From: Limnephilus marmoratus
Taxonomy: Eukaryota; Arthropoda; Insecta; Trichoptera; Limnephilidae
DNA length: 64,000 nucleotides
Assembly (NCBI GenBank): GCA_917880885.1
Contig: OU862908.1
Coordinates: forward strand, 52,845,819 to 52,909,818
Direction of reading: 5' to 3'
Shown here: positions 10,769 through 21,344 of the stretch, piece after piece
Layout: every line of letters starts with the position of its first letter
Position numbering within the stretch: position 1 is the first letter of the stretch
Program-made: the position numbers and the translations under genes
Notes under the pieces: model-generated
Databases searched by the model: none
What the model was told of the DNA's origin: nothing
The model's input: only the letters and a program-made list of their open reading frames with translations

Positions 10769-11224
10769 AAAAACGACTTCAAAAAATGCACTAAAAAGTA
10801 AAAAAATAATTTCGTGTTCTTCTACAACTTAATAATCAACTTACTTTTTCTACTCATCAATATGTAGGTACGATTGTTATTTTTGGAGTTGGTGTCAGTC
10901 AAGGTACCCGGCCCGGCGTGCTTTTGTTTTGTCAAAATTTTTGTTTATTTTTGATTTTTAGTGAATCTGAAGTACACTAACTAATTCGATTAAGATTAGG
11001 CCGAGTATCGTAAATTTGCTCTTAAGAAATGATTTTCTCATGAATGCCATTGTCAGAACTGGACCAAATTAAAATGGGACCACACGGGAAGCACCAGCTT
11101 TCAAATAAAAAAAGAATCATCAATATCGGTTCACCCAGTCGATAGTTCTGAGGTAACAAACATAAAAAAAAAATTAAAGAATACAGTCGAATTGAGAACC
11201 TTCTCCTTTTCGAAGTCGTTTAAA
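10769..11224 (+). repeat. Terminal-inverted-repeat element Y, copy 1
   Basis: Bounded by aaacgacttc near 10769 and its complement gaagtcgttt near 11211-11222. The interior shares long blocks with 51081-51985, including the tail gaattgagaacct. Compared with that copy the second inner arm and the GC-rich centre are deleted. Sequences of this kind are common in insect genomes; no transposase is encoded. Confidence 0.75.
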
Positions 11225-11584
11225 AATGATTTGTTTGGGTCAACATATGTTTGTGAAGCAGCATACTCCAAGCTTAATTTCATTAAAAATAAATTCCGGA
11301 GCAGACTTACCGATGAACCATCTCCAAGATTTTGTGACAATATCCTACACAAACTATAGTCCAAACTTCGGACGGATAGTCCAAGGCAAAAAATGTCATT
11401 TTTCTCATTAATATTGTAAAAAATCCTTGGTTCTTCTTTTTATTCATAATATTTTTTTTATTATTGAATCAAATAATGTTTCAGAATATATTCGTTTCAT
11501 TTTTTCATTTATATTGTATCTACACATATTTATTTTTTTTTATTTATTTTTTATTTATAATTTCTCACCATACATGTATTCTTA
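11225..11584. other. Unassigned AT-rich interval
   Basis: T-rich, with long runs near 11515-11560. No gene recognised. Confidence 0.4.
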
Positions 11585-11700
11585 TTTTTTTTTTTTTTAC
11601 AAAAATATTAACCTCACTAGGCTAGCAGCCTGTATTGAGGTTAAATTCATAAATTTGAGTGGTGCATTTACACACAAATCACTAAAATACAAAAAAATCA
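11585..11700 (-). mobile_element. LINE 3' end with stem-loop
   Basis: On the - strand a hairpin (aacctca/tgaggtt stem, 11610-11616 with 11636-11642) containing the loop block ggctgctagcctag is followed after about 10 bases by a poly(A) run (poly(T) 11585-11598 on +). The same arrangement occurs at 34329-34470 and 32511-32640, so this looks like the 3' terminus of a 5'-truncated LINE or SINE. The upstream limit is not certain. Confidence 0.5.
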
Positions 11701-12004
11701 CTAAAATACAAAACACTACATCCAAAACACTAAAATATTATATGCGGAAAGTAAGAAATAACAATATTATATTGGTGACCAGATGGGTAATTTGTAACAA
11801 TATAGACCATAAAACAAATCCTTAATAAATTACTATACCCACAAAGAAACAAAGGTAGTTCAAAACAACTAGGGTGACACTCCGATTTTTACAAATGGGA
11901 CTCAAATAAAATCTGGTTATTTAAAAAATATATATGTTCATATATATATTTTTATTTAAAAAACAAATATTAATAAAAAAAATATCTTATTATTTTAAAA
12001 TATG

Positions 12005-12690
12005 TTTTTTTTTTTTTATTGTTTAAAAAAAGGCCAAGGATGAAAAAATAGTATGCCAATCCTCTGACAACACAAAAATCTTAACATTTTTTTTAAATTT
12101 AGCTAATGAATTGGAAGACTTTATGTAATCTGGCAGAATATTAAACAGAAGTGGAGCCTGATATAAAAAGTTTCTTTGGCCAAAAGATGTTTTAGTACTT
12201 ATTGCGACAAAGTTCATTCTTGAGCCAATTCTAGTGGTATGGATTTGTTGGGTTCTTTCTGCAGAATAAATATTGATAAAAAATTTACAAATTATTTTAG
12301 AGATGTACAGCTGTTTTATACTCATAACGTCAGATTCCTTGTAAAGAAGTTTCGATGGATAACGAAATTTTTTTTTGTACATGACCTTAAGAATTAATTT
12401 GTGAGCAATATTTAGTGGCTCTACATTGGACTTTAGACAGGATCCCCAGCATACAATATTGTAAGAAAGTCGAGATTGTACTAAGGCATAATAGACAGAT
12501 TTTAATTTATCTTTATCCAGTATATGACGAAGTTCTTTAAAAATATAGGTAAGTCTCCTGATATTTTTTGTTAACATGTCAATATGGTCATTCCATCTCA
12601 AATATTGATCAATATTTACACCTAGGTACCTTATACAGTCTACTCTTTCTAAAGGGTGGCAATTACAATTACAATTTTGCAGACAATTGT
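12005..12690 (-). mobile_element. LINE B, 3' part (separated from its 5' part by LINE A)
   Basis: 3' end of a Jockey/CR1-like LINE on the - strand, ending in poly(A) (poly(T) 12005-12019 on +). Its reading frame starts where the LINE B fragment at 16964-20140 stops: that fragment ends ...SQPSNTHNLI and this one continues with a Cys/Asn-rich stretch and then HPLERVDCIRYLGVNID, the order expected in LINE ORF2. The 4.2-kb LINE A lies exactly between the two. Together the parts give about 3.9 kb, a normal length for such an element. Confidence 0.8.
12023..12690 (-). pseudogene. LINE B ORF2, C-terminal part
   Basis: About 220 codons of the region downstream of the polymerase domain: RYLGVNIDQYLRWNDHI, then LRHILDKDKLKSVYYALVQS, then SYNIVCWG, and a stop at 12023. 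The open frame extends further upstream to 12775 only because it runs through an (aattgt)n repeat and the 5' end of LINE A; that part (a QLQLQ run) is not real protein. Confidence 0.8.
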
Positions 12691-12726
12691 GTAATTGTAA
12701 TTGTAATTGTAATTGCAATTGTAATG
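12661..12726. repeat. (aattgt)n microsatellite at a LINE-LINE junction
   Basis: About ten imperfect units of aattgt or its complement, switching orientation around 12688. It sits where LINE A meets LINE B, so it probably expanded from the cysteine/asparagine codons (tgt, aat) of LINE B or from the insertion site itself. Confidence 0.8.
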
Positions 12727-13104
12727 TAACCTTTTGTTTCGCAAGTCTAGGTAGTACGTACCAAACGTTCGCCAATTAATAATTATTAAAAACGGTAATA
12801 ATCGTTTGAAAATATTCAATTTTGTGCTTTTTGTGTTTTCGGACCACTTCCCTAGTGAAATTTCATAAATTCAGTGAGTTTCGTTGTATTTATAGTGACT
12901 TTTTATCAAACTTAAAATCATTTTGACATTTCTAATTAAAATATTTTTTTGACATTTCGAAAACAATAATCCATTTATTTTTTATTTGAATTTAGTTCTG
13001 TTGTATCAGTAACAAATTCACTGAAAGCAAATTTTGTTCCTACCTACATTGCGAGCTGGGTTGTCACTCATATTATTTTCTTTAAAAAAAATCTCACTTT
13101 CGAA

Positions 13105-13797
13105 ATGAATAATAATGAAGCAATTGCTTACTTAAACAAAGCTAAGGATGAGATTAATAGCATTCACAATGCCATTACCGATCCTGCTTTGAAAATAACA
13201 AAAGACCAAATGGCAAAAATACTCATTAAACTTTCTAATCTATCTGGAACTATGCAAGACCTTGGAGTAACTGTTGGAGTTCTTGAAGGAAAAGTTATGA
13301 CATTCGAAAAAATTATCGAAAAGAAAGTATTACCACAGGAAACAACACCAATTTGTGACGTGTTCGCTGGGATTGAGGAACGCAAGACCCGCTCGAAGAA
13401 CGTCATTTTACTCAACGTCCCCGAATGTAATTCTAACTCTACCACGGTGAGCGTCTTGGAGGATGGAAAAAAGGTATTAGCAGCTATTAGTGAAATTAAT
13501 AGCGAGTTCAATCTAGAAGATGTGAAAATTTACAGGCTTGGAAGTAAAATTCCAAACAAAACCAGGCCAATTAAATTAGAATTCGATGAAGTCAAACAGG
13601 CGAAACTAATACTCTTTAACAAAACTGCTCTGTCCAATGGAATTATAATCAAACCTGATAGGACTCTACAACAAAGACAACATTTAACTGACCTCTGGAA
13701 GGAATTAGAAGAGAGGAAAGAAAAGGGCGAAGTCGATTTACGAATCAAACATTTCAATGGAATTCCCAAAATCATCAAAACTCAATCAAAAAACTGA
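13105..13797 (+). CDS. LINE A ORF1 protein
   Basis: A 230-residue intact frame starting at ATG 13105. ORF1 proteins of LINEs bind element RNA and act as chaperones in the ribonucleoprotein. An amphipathic, probably coiled-coil N-terminal half (residues 1-95) is followed by SKNVILLNVPE at ~99-109, typical of the RNA-recognition fold in LINE ORF1 proteins, and a Lys/Glu-rich end. No CCHC zinc knuckles are seen. The stop TGA at 13795-13797 overlaps the open frame of ORF2. Confidence 0.8.
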   Translation: MNNNEAIAYLNKAKDEINSIHNAITDPALKITKDQMAKILIKLSNLSGTMQDLGVTVGVLEGKVMTFEKIIEKKVLPQETTPICDVFAGIEERKTRSKNVILLNVPECNSNSTTVSVLEDGKKVLAAISEINSEFNLEDVKIYRLGSKIPNKTRPIKLEFDEVKQAKLILFNKTALSNGIIIKPDRTLQQRQHLTDLWKELEERKEKGEVDLRIKHFNGIPKIIKTQSKN

Positions 13798-13801
13798 AAA
13801 A

Positions 13802-16671
13802 CAAACAGAACAGATTTTCTAGACTTACAGGATATTATCAAAATGTACGGGGAATGCGTACAAAATTGCACCAACTTAAAACTAACTCCCCAATCTTCTC
13901 ACACGACATTCTGTTTTTAACTGAAACATGGTTAAATGCTGACATCAGCTCGTCTGAATTAGGCCTACATCACTATACCATATATCGTTCTGATCGAAAT
14001 TCTATTACGAGCAAAAAGTCTAACGGAGGAGGTGTGATGCTGTGCGTATCCAAGAATATATCATCTACTAAATTACCGGTTAAACACAAAAGTGTTGAAC
14101 AAATTTTTGTATTGCTCAATATACCTAATGGAAAAATTATTATCGGCTGTGTCTATATCCCACCTGCATCTGATTTGCAAACATATAAAAATCACATTGA
14201 TGACATAGAAGTACTCAAATTCAAATATCCTAAAGCAAAATTCATTATTGCCGGTGATTATAACCTTCCCAACTGGACCAGCCAAGATGACAATGGACCT
14301 GCTACAAACCAAGCAGAATTACAGTGTGATAAATGCAGTGAAATTCGTGATATGTCTTTATTCTTGGGACTAACTCAATCAAACAAGATTTTCAACTTTA
14401 ACAATCGAATGTTGGATTTAGTGTTTTCAAGTGATTCGAAAATAGTGGTTGAACTATCCGACGAATTATTATTACCGTTAGATCAATACCACCCACCATT
14501 GGATATTATCATAACAAATATGCCTTTAACATCTTCAAAAAAAACAAGTGCCCCATCGTATAACTTTTCCAAAACTGAATACCATCATATTATTGAGTAC
14601 CTTATCCAAACAGATTGGTCCTTTTTAGATGAGGAATATAATATAAATGATCAATTAGAACACTTTTACTCGATTTTAAATACCTCTATAGAACAATTTG
14701 TTCCCAGGGTTAGCTTCAAATCATCTTATTATCCGAAATGGTTTACAAAAGAATTAACTAATTTAATTAATAAAAAAAATGTATCCACAGAAAATATAAA
14801 CATACCAGAAATCCTAACGATTATATAACATTTACTAAACTACGAAAACAATGTAAAGAACTATCAATAAAATGCTATAGTAACTATGTTAACGTAATAG
14901 AAAATGAGGTACGTCATCACAATGTGAAAAAATTCTGGAATTTTACTAAATCTCAGCGAAACGATAACTGTGGATATCCTAATAACATGTATTTTAAAGA
15001 AAAATGTGCTGACAGTATCGAGGGTATAGTTAATCTCTTTGCTGACTCATTTAAAAGTGTTTACGACAAAGATATTCCTGTCAATGCAGTCCCCACTACT
15101 TCAGTGGAAGAGTCATTAAACCTAAGCCAATGTTTCATAAAATTAGAATCTTTAAAAAGGGGCATAAACGCATTGGATAGTAATAAATCTGCTGGACCTG
15201 ATGGTATTCCTCCCATATTTTTAATAACTTGCATTGATAGTTTGATATATCCCATACAAAAACTTTTTAACAAATCCTTAGCATCGGGCTGTTTTCCGGC
15301 TCTGTGGAAAAAGAGTTATTTAACGCCTATTCATAAAAAAGGAGACAAAAGCGATATATCAAACTATAGACCTATTTGTATTATGTCTGCTTTACCCAAA
15401 CTTTTCGAGTCATTAGTATTAGATACCATTGGAAAACCTATCAACAATATTATTGTTCCTAACCAACATGGCTTTATCAGAGGTCGATCTACCTTAAGTA
15501 ATTTAACTATCTATAATAATTACATATCCGAATCCCTTAGTCTGAAACAACAAGTGGATTCTATATACACTGATTTCAGTAAAGCATTTGATAAGGTTCG
15601 ACATCACATTCTTATATCCAAACTCCGACTGTTAGGCATCAAAGGAAGTTTATTGACATGGATTATCAGTTACCTCAGTAATAGAGTGCTTAGTGTGAGG
15701 ATTAATTTTATAGAATCCTATGTATTCGAGGCCACAAGTGGTGTCCCGCAAGGGTCCCACCTCGGCCCAATATTCTTCTTAATATTCATTAATGACATTG
15801 TAAACATATTTAAAGATGTACAAGTCCTACTTTTTGCAGATGATCTAAAATTGTTTAAAAAAATACGAAATATATATGATTGCCTAATTTTACAAGCTAA
15901 TTTAGATGAATTTTTTAAATGGTGCGAAAAAAATATGTTATTTTTGAATACTGAGAAATGTCAAGTAATACGATTTTCCAGAACTCATTCTCATATTTTA
16001 CATGAATATAATTTAAATAATGTTAAATTAACACCAGTATTACAAATTCGCGACTTGGGAGTTATATTCGATTCAAACTTTACATTCACACCACATATAG
16101 ATAATCTAATAAGGCTTTAAAGATTCTTGGCTTCCTTTGTAGAACCCTAACTGATTTTAAGTCCTTGGATTGCATGAAAACACTCTACATTTCATTAGTT
16201 AGATGTCAAGTTGAATATAATTCACCTATTTGGTCCCCTTTCTATAAAGTACACTCTAACAAAATAGAACGAGTTCAACACAAATTTCTTAGGTACTTAA
16301 ATTTCAAACTCAAAATTCCAATAGAAAACATTAATTATTTAAGTTTAATGAATCGACTAAATTTAATTACGCTGTCTGACAGAAGAATCATTTCAGACCT
16401 AATTTTATTGTACAGAATTATGAACAACCTAATTGACAGTCCTGCCATCGTTTCTACTATTAAACTTCTTGTACCGACAAGGAATACTAGACAAAATATA
16501 ACATTCTTTTGCAACACATACACAACTAACTATCAATCACACTCACTTACCAATAGGATGCATTATTTAGGCAACAAGTTTGGTGGTATTGTAGATGTAT
16601 TTGCTGATTCCCTTTACATTCTAAAATGCAATTTAAACCAACACTTTGTTGAATCCTACAAATTACTGTAA
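13802..16671 (+). pseudogene. LINE A ORF2 (endonuclease-reverse transcriptase), two frameshifts
   Basis: ORF2 encodes an apurinic-type endonuclease followed by a reverse transcriptase. Endonuclease motifs: YYQNVRG (13833 on), LTETWL, GDYN and LDLVFS with the following DQYHPP. The first ATG at 13854 lies after the catalytic QN, so natural translation must start upstream. A one-base slip in the A8 run at 14773-14780 moves the frame; it continues (CIHRKYK..., FTKLRKQC) into the frame with SAGPDGIPP, NYRPI, DFSKAFDKVRHH, GVPQGSHLGP and FADD (15833 on). A second shift near 16109-16112 separates the polymerase from the C-terminal part (LGFLCRTL to the stop at 16671). Apart from these two slips the frame is clean, so the copy is young. 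Confidence 0.9.
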
Positions 16672-16964
16672 CAAGGGTATAATATATTTAACGATTTGAT
16701 TTGTTATTGTAATGTTTATATTATATTTTGTTCTATGTTATTGTTAAATATTACATTGTTTAAAATATTTCACTGGTTTTCACAAGATTATACAAGTGGT
16801 TTTTTTTTTCTTTAAAAACTACTTGTATATTCTTAAAAGTTTTTTCACTTTTATAACTTTTGGTATAAATTCTATGTATGTGTTATCCTAGATATCTTAA
16901 ATATTATTTTCTAATCTATGTAAAAGCCCCCACGGGCGTATAACAACAATAAATAAATAAATAA

Positions 16965-19284
16965 TTAGATTATGAGTGTTGGAAGGCTGACTTTTTGATG
17001 ATATGCTAAAAGTTACATATTTTGTTTTTGATGTATTCAAAGTTAAGATGTTATTATTTAGCCAACTCTTTACTATTCTTAATCCTGAATCACATTTGTC
17101 AAAAGCATCTTTCCAGGTTTTACCCTCAAATATTAAAGCAGTGTCGTCTGCGAAACTAACAATATTACCAGGAATATCTAAATTACATAAATCATTAATG
17201 TAGATTCAAAACAATATTGGTCCAAGTACACTACCTTGTGGAACCCCAAATGAGATTTGTTTGCTAATGCTTAAATTATTATTTATTTCTACTTGTTGTG
17301 TTCTATCGCTAAGATATGATTTGAACCAACTTAATGCTGTACTGGAATGTGAAATGCCAAGAGAAGATAATTTTTTGAGGAGTAATCCATGGGAAACCGT
17401 GTCAAATGCCTTTGATAGATCTAAAAACACAGCTAAGGCTTTGTTTCCATAATCCAGGGCACTAGTGACTTTCGACAATACCCTCAATACTGCATCACTT
17501 GTTCCTCTATTTTCTCTGAAACCAAACTGATTGCTAGAGAGTAGTTTATTTGTTTCTAAGAATGATACCAATCTTGACTTAGCCAATCTCTCTATTACTT
17601 TTGAAAGCGTGTTGAGTAGGGATATAGGTCTATAATTATTGACATCTAGTTGATCTCCACCTTTAAAAAGAGGAATCACTTTAGCTTTCTTACAGTGAGA
17701 AGGGAACATCCCACTCTTGAAGCTAATATTAATAATATGAGATATGGGACCAGCTAATTCCAATACATGGAGTTTATATATCATAACACTTATAGAATCA
17801 ATACCGCATGAGAAAGACATTTTTAAATCATTTATCACATTTGTCACTTCAGAAATGTTAGTTGGCTTAAAGTCAAAATTGTCCCCGGTAATCTGAAGTT
17901 CAGATTTAAAATCATTCACAAGATACGTCTCACTGGTTTTATTATCACTGCACAAATTGTTAGCGAAACTTGGACCAATATCACTGAAGAAGTCATTAAT
18001 GTGATTAGTAATTATATTTGGACTCTCTTCCATTGAAGTAATAATATTATTAATTTTCAATTTTTTTATGGTAGTTTGTTCCTTTTTAAGGTTTATGGCC
18101 TCCTTTATAATTTTCCACTGTTGTTTAATGTTACCATTGACTTCATCTAATTTTCTTCTGAAATATGCTTGTTTTGTTGTTCGTATTATCCTAGAACACC
18201 AGTTTCGATATCGCTTATAATATTCAAACAGTTCCAAGTTATAGCTTTCTTTTCTACATCTGTTGTGCAATTTATCACGTGTTCTGAGGCATTTGATTAA
18301 TCCAGCGTTTATCCATGGTTTTAGACGTTTCATAATATGTTTCTCTTTTTGTACTGACGTACAACTTTGCACATGGGTTTTCAAACGTTTTATGAAATTA
18401 TCAGTTGCCAGATTGACGTCATTTGTTGATAGAACTATATCCCAGGATTCCTCCTTTAATTTGGTCTTCAAGAGGTGGTTGTCAACAACAAATTTAGGTT
18501 TTACATTATTATTTGAAATATTATGTAGATTTAAGCTCATAAACTTCATTAAAATTGCATAATGGTCTGTTATGCCAGTAGTAAAAGCTGCTCCTTGTGG
18601 TTCAAATTTTGATTTTGCCATAATATGATCAATGCAGCTAGATTTATTAGGAGTCACTCTTGTTGGTGAGTTTATTATGGGCTTCAAACCATGAAACGCC
18701 AGAAGTGATAGGTATTTTTGTGTTTTTATGTTCTTCAAATCTAGGGTATCAATATTTAAGTCCCCACATAAGATAATCTCCTTATTTTGCAAAGATTCAG
18801 ATGCAAGGAATTCATTCAATGAGTCGAGAAAGTTGTCTATTTTAGTCTGGGATGGAGATCGATATACAGCTAATAAATATAATGTATTGGATAATTGCAT
18901 TTTCAAGCAGTTTGCACTAGGGAGAGCAATTTCCTCAACAGTTACCTGAATGTTTTGTCTTACGTAGATAACTACTCCATCATTTTGTAAATTGTTCATC
19001 ATAGTTTTGTAGACTACGTACTCTGGAATGCTAGGCATATTAATTACACTGCTCAGCTAAGCCTCTGTAAAGACTAGTACTTCCGGACGATGATTAATGC
19101 AATCCAGCATAGAAACAGTTTCATCAAAATTTTTGCTTATACTTCTAATATTCATGCATAGTAAAGAAAATTTTAAATCTTTCAAAAAATTTTTGCCAGA
19201 TAATGAATCTTCAAAAGTTATGTTAGGTTCAGTATTGTCGGTTATATTATTTATGTTTTCCAAATCATCCATTTTTTTTTTCAA
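16965..19284 (-). pseudogene. LINE B ORF2 (endonuclease-reverse transcriptase), two stops
   Basis: Read from 19284 leftward in one frame. Endonuclease part: LCMNIRSI, VFTEA followed by TAG (19057-19059) where relatives have Trp, then GVVIYVRQ, LCGDLNID and a late TDHYAI. Polymerase part: SCGIDSIS, NNYRPISLL, FLDLSKAFDTVSH, GVPQGSVLGPILF followed by TGA (17206-17208), then IYINDL and FADD (17143-17154). Both stops are single-base changes. The frame runs to the LINE A junction at about 16965 and resumes at 12690. Confidence 0.88.
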
Positions 19285-19311
19285 TAAAAGTGTCAGACTT
19301 AGGGGGGAGGA

Positions 19312-20118
19312 TTACAACAATTTATTCAAATCATCTTCGTGTTTGATGATAATGACTCTTGAAGATAGTTCTGGGTTCTTTTTCACGCAAATTTTATTGT
19401 TCCGAAACCACACAAATTGAAATTTAGCTTCTTTAGCTTTTTGTTTAGTTTTCCAAAGAAGGGTTTTGGAATATGATGATAGAACTTCTCCAATGAAGAT
19501 GTTCCTGTCCTTCAATTGCTTTATACTTTTGCGTGCGTTGAGAAATTCAGATTGGGACTTTTCATCTTTGAAATGGATGATCATCCTCTGAGCTTCGGGT
19601 TTATTAATAGTTTTGTCAGGATATTGAGTAACTTTATTTATTCTACCTGGTTCAATCCGAATGTCAAATTTTTTTATGAATCTTTCCACGGTTTCCACAG
19701 AATTTTCATTCATCAAGGTTTCTAGGCCAGACAATTCAGCACAATTATAGCTTACATTTTGTTGTTCTATATCAGCTAGACGAATTTCTAAATGTTTTAT
19801 TTTTAGATCTTTGATAGAATTTGCGTTTTCCAAGTTATCCACATTTTTTTTTAATTGCATCATGTTTCCGATATTATTAGTTATTTCATCATATTGCTGA
19901 CCAATAAATTCAATGCTTTTTCTCATGTCGGATATCTCAGATTCGAGATTTTTTTTCAGTGTTGACGATTCAAGTTCAATTTTTGCAAAAACTTGTAGCT
20001 TAAATTCTTCCATTTTTTTATCCATGTATTTTACAATTTTTCCAAAATGATCCTCGTTTACTGCTGGAGAATCCGATGCCTTAGACCTAGTTTGCACTAG
20101 ATTCTGATTGTTGGGCAT
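19312..20118 (-). CDS. LINE B ORF1 protein
   Basis: A 268-residue intact frame from ATG 20118. Residues ~25-115 are a long heptad-rich coiled coil (MEEFKLQVFAKIELESS on), followed by a basic RNA-binding region; the C-terminal ~60 residues (KTKQKAKEAKFQFVWFRNNK, then KICVKKN) resemble the baculovirus FP-type domain often fused to insect LINE ORF1 proteins. It probably trimerises and coats the element RNA. ORF2 of the same element begins about 28 bases downstream. Confidence 0.8.
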   Translation of the reverse strand: MPNNQNLVQTRSKASDSPAVNEDHFGKIVKYMDKKMEEFKLQVFAKIELESSTLKKNLESEISDMRKSIEFIGQQYDEITNNIGNMMQLKKNVDNLENANSIKDLKIKHLEIRLADIEQQNVSYNCAELSGLETLMNENSVETVERFIKKFDIRIEPGRINKVTQYPDKTINKPEAQRMIIHFKDEKSQSEFLNARKSIKQLKDRNIFIGEVLSSYSKTLLWKTKQKAKEAKFQFVWFRNNKICVKKNPELSSRVIIIKHEDDLNKLL

Positions 20119-20140
20119 TGTAAATGATTTACTTAAATAA

Positions 20141-20999
20141 ATAATGACACAACTTATAAATGAATGGTGGTCACCCTACAACACACTCTATGATCACTGG
20201 TAAACGGAATGTAATATAGTAGGTACAAACTTATTGTTGTGAATACTAAAGAGTACAGTTTATTATTTCAATTGTTAAGGGGAGGGTAAGCTTTTTCCTT
20301 TCCGGACCGCGACGGTCATGTTATTTTAAAAAACGGACCCCTAATTAAAGTAATTGGTGACCCCTGGTTTATGGTACACGAGTTATGGTTACTTCTCCAA
20401 CAAAATCACCTGAAAGGAAAAATATCCTGAAATGTTAGGAAAAGTTAGTCTTAAATTCCCATGAATATTCGCAACCCCAATGAAATGGAACAACAAGTAA
20501 GGAAAAGCCCCATGAATCTTATTGACAGAAATGCAACAAATGGCATATTGTCATCAAGGCCGATTTTGATTAAGTCAGTGCCATCGAGCAACGACAGATT
20601 TTTAAATCACGGCGATTGTTGTTGATACTCGTTGTTACTGCTGTCTGTGTGTTGTTTTAGTCCAAGCGTATTAAATAAACAGAGTGATTAGACTATTTTA
20701 AGCAGTGGAGTCAATTTCACATTTTGTAAGTTGGCGGTCGCGCGCCGAGGACTACACTAGTCGGCCTTGATTTTCTTAGTATAACCATGCATTTTAATGT
20801 TAAATGAACAACAGGCTTTTGTTGAATATGGGATGAATCGTAACTGACAAAATTGTAACTGATTGTGAATTGATCGAATAGTCAACTGAGCCTTAAATTT
20901 GGGGGTAAAATTAGCCTAGTAATTTAGCCTAAAACTTGTCATTAGAAAAAAATAACGTAACCTTTTTGCTATTAGCCATTGATGTTTTTATTATAATTT
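20141..20999. other. Unassigned interval with one hAT-like end
   Basis: Read on the - strand from 20376, the sequence caggggtcaccaatta followed by ggggtccg and gaccgcgac-type blocks resembles one end of a hAT-like DNA transposon; I did not find the matching other end. A segment at about 20615-20650 (gttgttgatactcgtt) recurs at about 22023-22060. No gene recognised. Confidence 0.4.
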
Positions 21000-21103
21000 A
21001 CCCTTAAATCAGTATTATTTTTTTTTTAATATTTTAAGTGACTGTATAATGATTTGGTTCCATATAGTATTTAGAAATATAATAAATAAATAATATTAAT
21101 TAT

Positions 21104-21219
21104 TTTCGTTATTTGTTTTTGGGGCGTTGTGCCGTGTTGCGCTACCTCCTTCTTTAGCCAACGTTTCGGACATCGTTGCAGAGTCCATCATCAGGGCAGA
21201 TCCGGTAGATATTAAGTAG
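21104..21219 (-). mobile_element. 116-bp retroelement-like insertion with hammerhead-like core
   Basis: Inserted in repeat X with an 11-base target-site duplication. The end block ggggcgttgtgccg and the block ctacctccttctttag recur in inverted arrangement at 45955-46118. It carries a hammerhead-like motif on the - strand (next entry). Size, duplication and ribozyme-like core resemble a solo terminal repeat of a Penelope-like element; no reverse transcriptase of that type is in the window. Confidence 0.65.
21157..21198 (-). ncRNA. Hammerhead-ribozyme-like motif
   Basis: Read on the - strand: stem I gcc, core CTGATGA (21188-21194), one extra T, stem II ggac (21183-21186) with gtcc (21068-type complement at 21168... 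21171) around an 11-base loop, core GAAA (21164-21167), then cgtt and stem I ggc (21157-21159). The self-complementary acgt after GAA makes a very short stem III, as in the minimal hammerheads described in Penelope-like elements, which may act as dimers. Stem I is only 3 bp. Activity is untested. Confidence 0.5.
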
Positions 21220-21344
21220 ATATTAATTATGTTAATTTTCCACTTACTCCTATTTCTTATGTTATTATATTTCAATGTTATCTTACGTAAAAAGTTTACT
21301 AGGACGTTAATAAATACTAAAGTCGGTAGTTATTCAAATTGAGA

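Larger units (their letters stand above)
12740..16963 (+). mobile_element. LINE A, CR1/Jockey-like, nearly full length
   Basis: A complete non-LTR element: 5' untranslated region (about 12740-13104), ORF1 (13105-13797), ORF2 (13802-16671, broken), a 3' untranslated region and a short tandem tail aataaataaataa at about 16949-16963. The 3' region has a small gccc/gggc hairpin (cccccacgggcg) just before the tail. It is inserted in the opposite orientation inside ORF2 of LINE B. The exact 5' end is uncertain because it abuts an (aattgt)n repeat, and I could not define a target-site duplication. Confidence 0.85.
16964..20140 (-). mobile_element. LINE B, 5' part, with ORF1 and most of ORF2
   Basis: Reverse-strand non-LTR retrotransposon. 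The 5' untranslated region is short (ORF1 starts at 20118). ORF1 and ORF2 are separated by about 30 bases. At 16964 the element stops at the tail of LINE A, and its 3' end is found at 12005-12690. ORF2 shows only two premature stops and no frameshift, so LINE B was also fairly young when LINE A landed in it. Confidence 0.88.
21000..21344 (+). repeat. Dispersed repeat X, copy 2, with an insertion
   Basis: Same repeat as 9850-10047, interrupted by a 116-base insertion at 21104-21219. The flanking 11 bases atattaattat are present on both sides (21093-21103 and 21220-21230) but only once in copy 1, so they are a target-site duplication. Confidence 0.85.

Noticed and set aside
12690..12775. QLQLQLQL stretch at the start of the 250-codon reverse frame
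   Set aside because: It reads an (aattgt)n repeat and the edge of LINE A; the real LINE B sequence begins at about 12690.
11869..20172. tagggtgac at 11869 and gtcaccctac near 20164-20173 as possible ends of a DNA transposon enclosing the nested LINEs
   Set aside because: Only 9 bases match and no 8-base duplication could be found at the two borders; it could be chance, though the motif resembles hAT-like ends.
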